Shown: positions 35,083 to 42,043 of the stretch, piece after piece | Numbering within the stretch: position 1 is the first letter of the stretch | Layout: each line of letters begins with the position of its first letter | Assembly: GCA_003218515.1 (NCBI GenBank) | Contig: QHNT01000056.1 | Location: 1 to 46,546 of the forward strand | Reading direction: 5' to 3' | Length of the DNA stretch: 46,546 bases | Source of the DNA: Verrucomicrobiota bacterium | GTDB lineage: Bacteria; Verrucomicrobiota; Verrucomicrobiia; Limisphaerales; AV2 | Notes under the pieces: model-generated | Told to the model about the DNA's origin: nothing | Database searches by the model: none | The model's input: only the letters and a program-made list of their open reading frames with translations | Position numbers and translations under genes: made by a program

Positions 35083-36348
35083 ATGAACCCACCTCAGATC
35101 AACAAGGGGATTGCCCCTGTGAAATCAGATCAACTGGCGAGCCATGGCGGGCCAAAAACTCGCCCGACCACCCTGCCGGGGCGGTTCGCGTTCGGGGACG
35201 CGGAGTTGGCGGCCGTGCAGGAGGTATTCTGCTATTATCGGGAACGGAATGTGGACTTTGGTTATCAGGGGCATTTCGAGGAACATTATTGCCAGGCCTT
35301 CATCCGGTACCTTGGTGTGCCAGGCTATGCGGATGCCGTGGCGACCGGCATCGCCGCCCTGTTTGTCGCCCTGGCGGCGCTGCAGTTGCCGCGCGGAAGT
35401 CACGTCGTCGTCTCCCCCATCACGGACCCGGGCACGATCAACGCCATCATTCTGAACGGACTCGTGCCGGTGCTGATGGACTCGATGCCCGGCAGCTACA
35501 ACGCCGGACCCGAACAATTCCGGCAACGCCTGACACCCGAGACGCGTGCGCTCGTGCTGGTGCATGCGGCGGGAGTTGCCGCCCCGGTGGACAATTTCCT
35601 GCCCATTGCGCGAGAGCGTGGGATCAAGGTGCTGGAAGATTGTTCCCAGTCACATGGTGCGCGGTTGAACGGGAAAATGGTGGGCACGTTTGGCGACATC
35701 GCAGCGTTCTCGACCATGTACCGCAAAAATCATGCGACGGGCGGTTGCGGCGGAGTGATCTTCACTCCGGACGAAAAGCTTTACCGCCTGGTGCGGGCAT
35801 GCGCCGATCGGGGCAAAGCCTTTTGGCAACCGGGATTTAACGAGAAGGACCCCAAACAGTTTTTGTTTCCCGCGCTCAATCTGAACCTCGACGAGTTGTC
35901 GTGCGCCATCGGTATTCAAACTCTCGCGCGGCTCGAACGCACGAATCAACGGCGCCGCGCGTTCCTGCGAACGCTGGGCGAAGCGCTGCGCGAACGGTCC
36001 GCCGTTTGCACTCCTTCGCAAATGTCGGATGACGATGCCCCTTTCTTTTTCCCGATTTTTGTCGCGAGCGGAAAGCTTTCCTGCGGTGTGCGGGAGTTCG
36101 CCGAGGCGATCGCCGCGGAAGGGATCAATGTGAATCCGCATTATGATTATGTTGTGAGTGAATGGCCCTATGTGAGGGCGTACTTGGCGGACGAGTTCGC
36201 CACTCCCAACGCGGCTGCCTGCCGCGACGCTTCGTTCAACTTGTTGTTCAACGAAAACTACGGCCCCGACGAGGTTCGCGATATCACGGACGCCATCGCG
36301 AAGGTGGAGCGGTATTATCGCAAAGAGGACAGCGGCAGAGGAGCGTGA
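35083..36348 (+). CDS. DegT/DnrJ/EryC1/StrS-family PLP sugar aminotransferase
   Basis: 421 residues of the type I aminotransferase fold. The PLP-binding aspartate is in VLEDCSQSHGA (about 183-193) and the Schiff-base lysine is K215 in AFSTMYRKNHATGGCGG. The C-terminal part (FFFPIFVASGK, NVNPHYDYVVSEWPY) is typical of the family. Members aminate keto groups on nucleotide-activated sugars. Together with the AAC(3)-like acetyltransferase three genes downstream, an N-acylated amino sugar is the likely product. The gene begins the block bounded by repeats A2 and A3. Confidence 0.9.
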   Translation: MNPPQINKGIAPVKSDQLASHGGPKTRPTTLPGRFAFGDAELAAVQEVFCYYRERNVDFGYQGHFEEHYCQAFIRYLGVPGYADAVATGIAALFVALAALQLPRGSHVVVSPITDPGTINAIILNGLVPVLMDSMPGSYNAGPEQFRQRLTPETRALVLVHAAGVAAPVDNFLPIARERGIKVLEDCSQSHGARLNGKMVGTFGDIAAFSTMYRKNHATGGCGGVIFTPDEKLYRLVRACADRGKAFWQPGFNEKDPKQFLFPALNLNLDELSCAIGIQTLARLERTNQRRRAFLRTLGEALRERSAVCTPSQMSDDDAPFFFPIFVASGKLSCGVREFAEAIAAEGINVNPHYDYVVSEWPYVRAYLADEFATPNAAACRDASFNLLFNENYGPDEVRDITDAIAKVERYYRKEDSGRGA

Positions 36349-36375
36349 CCGTCATTTCTCCAGCGTGCCCCCCTT

Positions 36376-36484
36376 GGGAAGTTGGTAGTGGTACAGTTTG
36401 GTGGCGACGGTGCTGCGGCACCACCGTGCGCCGCGGCAGCGGCGCACCCACCTGAAGCAAATTAGGACACTGCCGGGAAGTTGG
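36376..36484. repeat. Repeat D, copy D3, flanked by 10-bp direct repeats
   Basis: Core 36386-36474, about 85-90% like D1 by eye: AGTTTGGTGGCGACGGTGCT, then a GCC-rich hairpin, then CCACCTGAAGCAAATTAGGA. GGGAAGTTGG is directly repeated at 36376-36385 and 36475-36484. The rest of the 211-base spacer up to the radical SAM gene holds no gene. Confidence 0.7.
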
Positions 36485-36559
36485 GTTGACATAGCTCACT
36501 CCTCAGGTAGGCTAAACTCAGACGATTAAAACCTTTAGTAGTCAGTCCCGGATCACCCA

Positions 36560-37627
36560 ATGGACCCCAATACCATCCAAGCGACCGCGGCAACCCCTGA
36601 GCAATCGGCTCCGCACGCACCACTGCCGGTTCCGGAGTTGCCGCTCCGGGTACTGCTTGACCTGGTGACCGACTGCAACCTCAAGTGCCCGATGTGCATT
36701 GTGCACGGCGGCACGGACGATCCGCGCCTCAAAGAGTTCCTCAAGAAATCCATGACCGTGGAGAATGCCAGGAAGGTTCTGGATGAGATTATGGCGGCGA
36801 AACCTCTTATAATGCCCGGCATGTGGAGCGAGCCTACCGTGAATCCCGATTTCAAGCAACACGTTCGCCAGATCAAAGAGCGCGGGCTGACCGTGGCCAT
36901 GAACACCAATGGCCTCAAGCTGAACGCCGACATGGCGCAGTTCCTGGTGGATGTGAAGTTCGACTCCGTTATGTTCAGCGTCGATGCTGTGACTCCGGAA
37001 ACCTTGCAGAAAGTTCGGGGAATCAAACGGTTGGATTTGCTGCACCAGGCCGTCGAACGACTTATGGCCACGCGCGGCGACAAAGCGCTGCCGCGCATTG
37101 GCGTTTCCATGACGCTCCAGCCGGCCAACCGCCACGAGCGTGATGCTTTTGTGGAATTCTGGACGCAGCGTGTGGATGTGGTTCGCATTGGCGAAATCTA
37201 CGAACACGGCCACTTTTCCGGTTTCATCGCCACCGGCAAACGTGTGCCCTGCCAGTCGCTCTACACCACCCTACCGGTCAATACCAACGGCAATGTTTCC
37301 CTTTGCTGTTTGGACGGTTTCAACGAATACAACATGGGCAACGTGTTCAAGGACGGTGTGAAGGGCGTCTGGCACGGGCCGAGATTCACCGCCATGCGGC
37401 GGCTGCACGAACGCGGCGAGTGGGACAAGATCCCGATCTGCAAGACCTGCGACCGCTGGTCGAGCTACCAGTACGAGGACATTGTCCGCGATGGACTTCT
37501 CATTCGCCGCACCACCGAATATACCTACTACAATCGGATTGACCGCATCAAGAACTGGCACGAGAACCTTCATGGCACGCACGGCGATCCATCCGTCAAG
37601 CTCAAGGAAGCAGGTTGTGCCTCGTAG
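36560..37627 (+). CDS. Radical SAM protein with SPASM-like C-terminal cluster region
   Basis: 355 residues. The radical SAM cysteines are C39, C43 and C46 (CNLKCPMC). GMWSEPTVNPDF and VAMNTNGLKLN are strands of the partial TIM barrel. A second cysteine set in the C-terminal third (VPCQSLYTTLPVNTNGNVSLCCLDG, given here by positions about 233-257, and ICKTCDRW) is the pattern of SPASM auxiliary iron-sulfur clusters. Such enzymes modify peptides or sugars by radical chemistry. In this amino-sugar block a role in dehydration or epimerisation of an activated sugar is possible; this is inference. Confidence 0.88.
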   Translation: MDPNTIQATAATPEQSAPHAPLPVPELPLRVLLDLVTDCNLKCPMCIVHGGTDDPRLKEFLKKSMTVENARKVLDEIMAAKPLIMPGMWSEPTVNPDFKQHVRQIKERGLTVAMNTNGLKLNADMAQFLVDVKFDSVMFSVDAVTPETLQKVRGIKRLDLLHQAVERLMATRGDKALPRIGVSMTLQPANRHERDAFVEFWTQRVDVVRIGEIYEHGHFSGFIATGKRVPCQSLYTTLPVNTNGNVSLCCLDGFNEYNMGNVFKDGVKGVWHGPRFTAMRRLHERGEWDKIPICKTCDRWSSYQYEDIVRDGLLIRRTTEYTYYNRIDRIKNWHENLHGTHGDPSVKLKEAGCAS

Positions 37628-37671
37628 CTTGCAACACCTCACGATTCTGTTTCTGTAACGATCGCTCCCTC

Positions 37672-38346
37672 ATGAACGATTCCAAAAGCCAGTGGTTGGG
37701 ATTACGCGGGAAGTTGAAAAAATATGATGTGCGCCTCGGCACCGCGTCCGCGCAGGATTATGTCCACGATGCCAAACACCTTTCCTTCGCCATCTCGCGT
37801 TACAAGTTTGTCGCTAAGATGCTTGTCGGCCTCGGGCACGTTATCGAAGTCGGCTGCGGCGACGGCTTCGGGGCACCGCTCATCGCGCAAGTCGTGGGGG
37901 AGTTAACCTGCACGGACATTGATGAGGAACAGTTGCGTGACAACTGTGCACGTCTGGCTGTTTTCGAGAACATCAGCTTTGAGTATTACGACTTTCGGGA
38001 GAAGTCCCACCCCAAGACCGCCGAAGGCCTGTACTTGGTTGACGTCCTGGAGCACATTTTTCCCGAGGAGGAGGCTCGCTTCATGAGCCATCTCGCTGGT
38101 AGCCTCACGGCGCGGGGGGTTGCGGTCATCGGAACGCCGAACGCCTCGGCCGACATTCATGCCTCGGAGAACTCGAAGATTGGCCATGTGAACCTGAAGC
38201 AAGGGGAACAACTTCGCGCGCTCTGCCAGCGGCACTTCCATAACGTTTTTATGTTCGGCATGAATGACGAGGTGGTGCACACGGGTTTTCTCCCCATGTC
38301 TCACTATCTAATGGCGCTGTGCGTCGCGCCGCGTGGCTCTCGCTGA
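37672..38346 (+). CDS. Class I SAM-dependent methyltransferase
   Basis: 224 residues from ATG 37672 (MNDSKSQWLGLRGKLKKYDV). The SAM motif is VIEVGCGDGFGAPL, the second strand CTDIDEEQL, and LYLVDVLEHIFPEEE the fourth. The C-terminus (NVFMFGMNDEVVHTGFLPMSHYLMALC) matches glycan-locus methyltransferases. The end overlaps a possible GTG start (38333) of the next gene. It lies 44 bases after the radical SAM gene and is probably cotranscribed. Confidence 0.87.
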   Translation: MNDSKSQWLGLRGKLKKYDVRLGTASAQDYVHDAKHLSFAISRYKFVAKMLVGLGHVIEVGCGDGFGAPLIAQVVGELTCTDIDEEQLRDNCARLAVFENISFEYYDFREKSHPKTAEGLYLVDVLEHIFPEEEARFMSHLAGSLTARGVAVIGTPNASADIHASENSKIGHVNLKQGEQLRALCQRHFHNVFMFGMNDEVVHTGFLPMSHYLMALCVAPRGSR

Positions 38347-38365
38347 AATCGCTCAGGTCCAAAGT

Positions 38366-39208
38366 ATGGAAGCGCTGGGAGCAGAAAGGATAGCGAGCGG
38401 CCTGTCGCAACTTGGTTTGCGCGGAAAGCGGGTGGTGGTGCATAGCTCGCTGCGCAGCTTCGGTCACGTCGAAGGGGGCGCGGAAACTGTGATCTCAGCG
38501 TTGCAAAGTGTCTGCCGCACCGTGCTCATGCCCGGTTTCCAATGCGCCGCCAATAATGTGCTGCCACCGCCCGAACAGAGGCCTCAACAAAATGGCTGCG
38601 ACTATGCGATTCATTTTAATCTCCGCCAACCACCGGAACCATTCGATGTCGAGAAAGCTCCGATTCATCCCCAGATGGGCAGTATCAGCCAGACCTTTGC
38701 GCGAAGTACCGGTGTGTACCGCAGCGACCATCCTTGGCACTCCTGGCTGGCTTGGGGCGAAGATGCGCCGGACTATGCCCGGGACCATCCCTGGGAAAGC
38801 GCCAACCAGCCGCTGGAACGGCTGGCTGCCGCGGGTGGATGGGTCGTGCTGCTGGGCGTGACGCTGGTATCCTGCACGACCATTCACGTCGCCGAGGAGC
38901 GCGCTGGGCGACGACCGTTTATACGCTGGGCGTTGGACCGGCAGGGCCGTGTGCGAGTAGTGCGCGTCTGTGGCTGCGGCAAAGGGTTTGACCAATTGTA
39001 CCCTTATTGCCAGACCTTGTTCCGGGAGACTTGGATCGGTTCCGCACGCATCTTGGCTGCACCGCTCGCGGAGTTGATTGAACGCCTGACACCGGTCATA
39101 CGGGAGCATCCCAACATTATCCGGTGTTCGGACACTTGCCTGCGTTGCCAGGACGCGGCGCTTGGTGGGCCGATAGGAAAGCCAGTCCTAGAGCAATTGC
39201 CAAAATAA
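38366..39208 (+). CDS. AAC(3)-family N-acetyltransferase-like protein, 3' end formed by repeat A3
   Basis: 280 residues from ATG 38366; an upstream GTG at 38333 is possible. The aminoglycoside 3-N-acetyltransferase family pattern is clear: VVVHSSLRSFGHVEGGAETV, GVYRSDHPWHSWLAWG (the HS near the acceptor pocket) and VLLGVTLVSCTTIHVAEE. In polysaccharide loci these enzymes acylate amino sugars, which fits the DegT aminotransferase in the same block, so no antibiotic resistance role is implied. The last six codons and the TAA stop (39191-39208) come from the terminal repeat of A3, so the native C-terminus has been replaced. Confidence 0.85.
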   Translation: MEALGAERIASGLSQLGLRGKRVVVHSSLRSFGHVEGGAETVISALQSVCRTVLMPGFQCAANNVLPPPEQRPQQNGCDYAIHFNLRQPPEPFDVEKAPIHPQMGSISQTFARSTGVYRSDHPWHSWLAWGEDAPDYARDHPWESANQPLERLAAAGGWVVLLGVTLVSCTTIHVAEERAGRRPFIRWALDRQGRVRVVRVCGCGKGFDQLYPYCQTLFRETWIGSARILAAPLAELIERLTPVIREHPNIIRCSDTCLRCQDAALGGPIGKPVLEQLPK

Positions 39209-39276
39209 ATTTCCGAAATGAAACCGATGGTCGAATGTCCAACGGCTCCCCTCACCCTTGCCCTCTCCCCTCATCG

Positions 39277-39663
39277 GTATCTGTTTAGCGCCCTTTGGAC
39301 GTAGGTTTCCAAACCTGCCGTATCGCCGATTTCCAATCGGCAGAACCGTCACCAGTTCCGAGGCTTTGGAGGCGGCGAAGCGTTTGCGGGTTAGCAACCA
39401 GTTGTGTTCTGCATGAAAAACGCTGATGGCTTTTTTCCCTCTCTCCCCGCGAGGAACGAGCGGGGAGAGAGTTGGAGAGAGGGGAAACTGACGAAAAACG
39501 GCCTCCTCTCCCCGGCCCTCTCCTCCTTTTTTGGGGAAGAGAGGGAGAAGGGAATCGCCGCTGCGGTCCAAGCAAACTACTTGCCGAACACTATTGGTTG
39601 GAAACCCGCGATACAGCAGGTTTGGAAACCTGCTACAGCGTGGTCGCCACGCTAAACACATAC
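39277..39663. repeat. Repeat B, copy B1, inserted in A3 with an 8-bp target duplication
   Basis: Ends GTATCTGTTTAGCG and CGCTAAACACATAC are terminal inverted repeats with one mismatch. CCTCATCG is present at 39269-39276 and again at 39664-39671, while the intact copy A2 has it once. The interior has hairpins GGTTTCCAAACC, GCCGATTTCCAATCGGC and GCGGGTT...AACCCGC. Copies B2 and B3 lie at 43123 and 44299. Confidence 0.8.
39395..39600. repeat. Repeat C, inserted in B1
   Basis: B2 and B3 read GCGGGTTAGAAACCCGC at this point; B1 is split after GCGGGTTAG and resumes with GAAACCCGC. The 206-base insert has imperfect terminal inverted repeats (CAACCAGTTGTGTTCTGC and the complement of GCCGAACACTATTGGTTG) and is filled with CTCTCTCCCCGCGAGG-type hairpins. 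A target duplication is not clear (GGTTAG against GGTTGG). Confidence 0.65.
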
Positions 39664-39802
39664 CCTCATCGGATGAGGGGAGACGGTGGCTTTTGCCGGG
39701 TGAGGGGAGTTCCTGCACACGACGTTGATCGGAAATTACTTTTGGCAACCAGTCTAACCAAGCTGTCGATCGGGCGCATCGTTTGCCAATCGACCGGTTG
39801 GA

Positions 39803-40795
39803 TCAGTCGGCATAGAGGAATTGCTCCGGTTTCAGGCCGGGACATTGCGAGGCCAGGCGCAGTGCGATTGCACGGGAGGTCTCCGCGAGAAATGGCATCA
39901 CAATCGGTGTTGTTGCACGCAACTCCCGGGGGTGCACAATGGGGATGCCGTTGATTTTGCTCCCTACCCGCCGGTCGTCCTCGTCCAGGAAGCACTGAGG
40001 TGTAATTGGCAGTTGGGTGGAAAGCAGCACTTCTGGACTGCCGAGTAAAAACGTGAGGCAATTGTGCGTCCACGGATGCCCGTCGGCGGTAATCTCGAAA
40101 CCGGCGCTCCGCGCGCAGAACCGAAGCGTAGCGTTTGTGAAATGCGAAACGTGATCCACCACGCCCAGGTCGTACGGGTTACGCGCCACGTCGGGCACTT
40201 GAATCAGCACCTGTCCGTCCGGCTTCAGCCACTGGTGAAATGTGCGGAGCATGTTCGATGGCTGGGGAACATGTTCCAGCGTGTGCCAGACGACGATGAG
40301 GTCAAAGTGCGCCCGGGGCAATTGCGCGGGGTTGCCGCTGGTGAAGCCCACGACGCCCGGCAGTCGCAGGATCTCCTCACGAAACTTGTTGGTGATGTCC
40401 AGGGCCTGAAACTGCCAGTCCGGCAAAAGCTTGCCGGCAGACTTGAGCACCGCTCCATCGCCCGCGCCGTAATCGAGCAGCACGCCGCGCGCAGGCAACT
40501 TCGGGCGGCACTGTTCGAGGGCGTGATACGACCGGGGTCGCGGCGGCAAGCCCGGCGGAAAAACCAGTTGTTCGCGTCCGCTCGACAGGCGATGCCCGGC
40601 ATAATCGTTGTAAATCTCGCCGATGACGCGCCAGTCATCCTCGGTATGAAGTTTCTGGAGATGACCACAGTCAGCGCAGCGCCAGACAATCACCGGGTGC
40701 TGAATCAACGCCGAATCAGACGTGACTGCCCCCGGTTTGGCGCCCACCTTCCCCAGCCGGACGACGCGTACCGAATTGCAAACGCAGCATTTCAT
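39803..40795 (-). CDS. C-methyltransferase-like protein: zinc-ribbon, SAM methyltransferase and C-terminal domain
   Basis: 330 residues. An N-terminal CxxC...CxxC zinc site (CCVC near residue 3 and CADC near residue 36) precedes a SAM fold with VLLDYGAGDGAVL, LDITNKF and FDLIVVWHTLEHVPQP. The C-terminal segment GSKINGIPIVHPRELR resembles the Rossmann-like end of sugar C-methyltransferases such as TylC3 relatives. It probably methylates a nucleotide-linked sugar. The ATG at 40795 overlaps by ATGA the stop of the minus-strand glycosyltransferase fragment at 40792-41022. This suggests that a complete glycosyltransferase gene was, or can be, coupled upstream of it. Confidence 0.85.
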   Translation of the reverse strand: MKCCVCNSVRVVRLGKVGAKPGAVTSDSALIQHPVIVWRCADCGHLQKLHTEDDWRVIGEIYNDYAGHRLSSGREQLVFPPGLPPRPRSYHALEQCRPKLPARGVLLDYGAGDGAVLKSAGKLLPDWQFQALDITNKFREEILRLPGVVGFTSGNPAQLPRAHFDLIVVWHTLEHVPQPSNMLRTFHQWLKPDGQVLIQVPDVARNPYDLGVVDHVSHFTNATLRFCARSAGFEITADGHPWTHNCLTFLLGSPEVLLSTQLPITPQCFLDEDDRRVGSKINGIPIVHPRELRATTPIVMPFLAETSRAIALRLASQCPGLKPEQFLYAD

Positions 40796-41022
40796 CGGCG
40801 TTGTCCTTTCGACCCGCTGAGAAAAGCGGGACTGTGATTCTTCAGGAAGAGCTTGATCGAGTGCGAGAGGTTTTTGCGAAGGAAAGTCGGCGTGATCAGG
40901 TGACGATACTCGGGCCGACTCACCAGCAGCTTGAGCATTGGTATTCCATAAATGAAAAGTGAACCGCCCTCGCGGATAAATCCGAGGACTGCCTGATTTT
41001 CCGACTGGCTGAGCCGTATCAT
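40792..41022 (-). pseudogene. Duplicated C-terminal fragment of the GT2 glycosyltransferase, inverted
   Basis: 76 codons from ATG 41022. Residues 3-68 are identical to residues 240-305 of the GT2 gene at 41035-42024 on the other strand, because the DNA is a perfect inverted copy. The fragment then ends differently, in SGSKGQRR and TGA at 40792-40794. That stop overlaps the start of the C-methyltransferase-like gene (ATGA). As it stands it lacks the catalytic N-terminal domain; it may be the alternative 3' end used after inversion. Confidence 0.8.
40819..41017. repeat. Left arm of a perfect 199-bp inverted repeat
   Basis: Base 40819 pairs with 41949 and base 41017 with 41751, with no mismatch that I could find between these limits. 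The next bases on both sides do not match. The arm lies between the minus-strand methyltransferase and the plus-strand GT2 start codon at 41035, so any promoter of GT2 must lie within or beyond it. Confidence 0.9.
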
Positions 41023-41034
41023 GGGAGGAAAGCC

Positions 41035-42024
41035 GTGAGTCTGCCCAGGTTGTCCGTCATCATCCCGAATTACAACCACGCTCATTATCTGCCCCGTTCC
41101 CTGACGGCGATCGTGCAACAATCGGCGCAACCAATGGAAATCATCGTCATTGATGACGCTTCGACGGACAACAGTGTGGAAGTTATCGAAAGCTTTGCCG
41201 CCAAGTATCCGGTAATTCGCTTTTATCGAAATGAAATAAACCGAGGGTCGCTATTTACCGTCTCCCGCGGACTTGACCTGGCGAGTGGAGACTATGTGCT
41301 TGCTGCGGCAGCCGATGACGAGGTGCTGCCCGGCTTCCTCGAAAAGTCACTGCGTTTGCTGGGGAAGCATCCTGAAGCAGCCCTGTCGGCAACCATCACC
41401 GAATTTCGCGAGGCTCATACGGGTGTTCATTGGCTTTGGGGCGCCGGAATTGTTGAGTCGCCGACTTACCTTTCACCTGCGCGCATGGTGGAGTGCGAAA
41501 GGAAGGGCAAATTCTACATTCCACCGAACAGTGTGATTTTTAGAACCAGCGCTCTTGGCGAAGTGGGGAATTTCATTTCCGAACTGAAGTTTTGTTGTGA
41601 TTGGTATGCGATGTACGTCGCCGGATTCCGTCACGGCATTTGCTTTGTTCCGGAGCCGCTGGCGATCTTCCACGTCCAGCCTAATTCTTACTATCACAAA
41701 ATCAGGCGCGACAAAGCGGAGTACCGGAGAGTGCTTGAACTCCTGCTCGAACGGCTCAGCCAGTCGGAAAATCAGGCAGTCCTCGGATTTATCCGCGAGG
41801 GCGGTTCACTTTTCATTTATGGAATACCAATGCTCAAGCTGCTGGTGAGTCGGCCCGAGTATCGTCACCTGATCACGCCGACTTTCCTTCGCAAAAACCT
41901 CTCGCACTCGATCAAGCTCTTCCTGAAGAATCACAGTCCCGCTTTTCTCGTGAATTCTTACCTCAAATTGTCAGGAAATCGGAAGACGACAGCCGCCCAA
42001 TCGCTGCAAAATCAGCACGGATAG
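41035..42024 (+). CDS. Family 2 glycosyltransferase spanning a candidate invertible segment
   Basis: 329 residues from a GTG with GGAGG at 41023-41029 region eight bases upstream. The GT-A fold is shown by LSVIIPNYNHAHYLPRSL, IIVIDDASTDNS and the metal-binding AAADDEVLPGF (Asp94-Asp95-Glu96). CCDWYAMYVAGF is the acceptor region. Residues 1-239 are coded by the 733-base spacer between the inverted-repeat arms, residues 240-305 by the right arm, and the last 24 residues (VNSYLKLSG...) by unique DNA. It transfers a sugar from an NDP-sugar to the growing glycan. It is the only plus-strand gene between the minus-strand methyltransferase and epimerase. Confidence 0.9.
   Translation: MSLPRLSVIIPNYNHAHYLPRSLTAIVQQSAQPMEIIVIDDASTDNSVEVIESFAAKYPVIRFYRNEINRGSLFTVSRGLDLASGDYVLAAAADDEVLPGFLEKSLRLLGKHPEAALSATITEFREAHTGVHWLWGAGIVESPTYLSPARMVECERKGKFYIPPNSVIFRTSALGEVGNFISELKFCCDWYAMYVAGFRHGICFVPEPLAIFHVQPNSYYHKIRRDKAEYRRVLELLLERLSQSENQAVLGFIREGGSLFIYGIPMLKLLVSRPEYRHLITPTFLRKNLSHSIKLFLKNHSPAFLVNSYLKLSGNRKTTAAQSLQNQHG
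41751..41949. repeat. Right arm of the perfect 199-bp inverted repeat
   Basis: Codes for residues 240-305 of the GT2 gene on the plus strand. The reverse complement is the left arm at 40819-41017. Both arms begin at the same codon position, so inversion of the 733 bases between them keeps the reading frame. Confidence 0.9.
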
Positions 42025-42043
42025 CAGCGCTGGGAATTCACTT

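Larger units (their letters stand above)
39188..39757. repeat. Repeat A, copy A3, interrupted by nested repeats B1 and C
   Basis: Left terminus CCTAGAGCAATTGCCAAAAT, right terminus GGAAATTACTTTTGGCAACC followed by AGTCTAA. The outer parts (39188-39276 and 39664-39757) match A2 closely. The middle is repeat B1, which itself contains repeat C. The sizes add up: 173 (A) + about 180 (B) + about 206 (C) is close to the observed 570 bases. No gene lies in 39209-39802. Confidence 0.8.

Noticed and set aside
36284-36499. 71-codon minus-strand frame sharing a peptide with the upstream extension of the YfhO-type gene
   Set aside because: The shared peptide comes from translation of repeat D copies D1 and D3, not from protein homology.
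38366-39208. Antibiotic resistance gene (AAC(3) family)
   Set aside because: The gene sits in an amino-sugar block of a glycan locus with a sugar aminotransferase; family members there acylate sugars, and no resistance context is seen.
39188-39757. Insertion sequence encoding a transposase
   Set aside because: No frame with transposase features is present; only non-autonomous repeat elements are supported.
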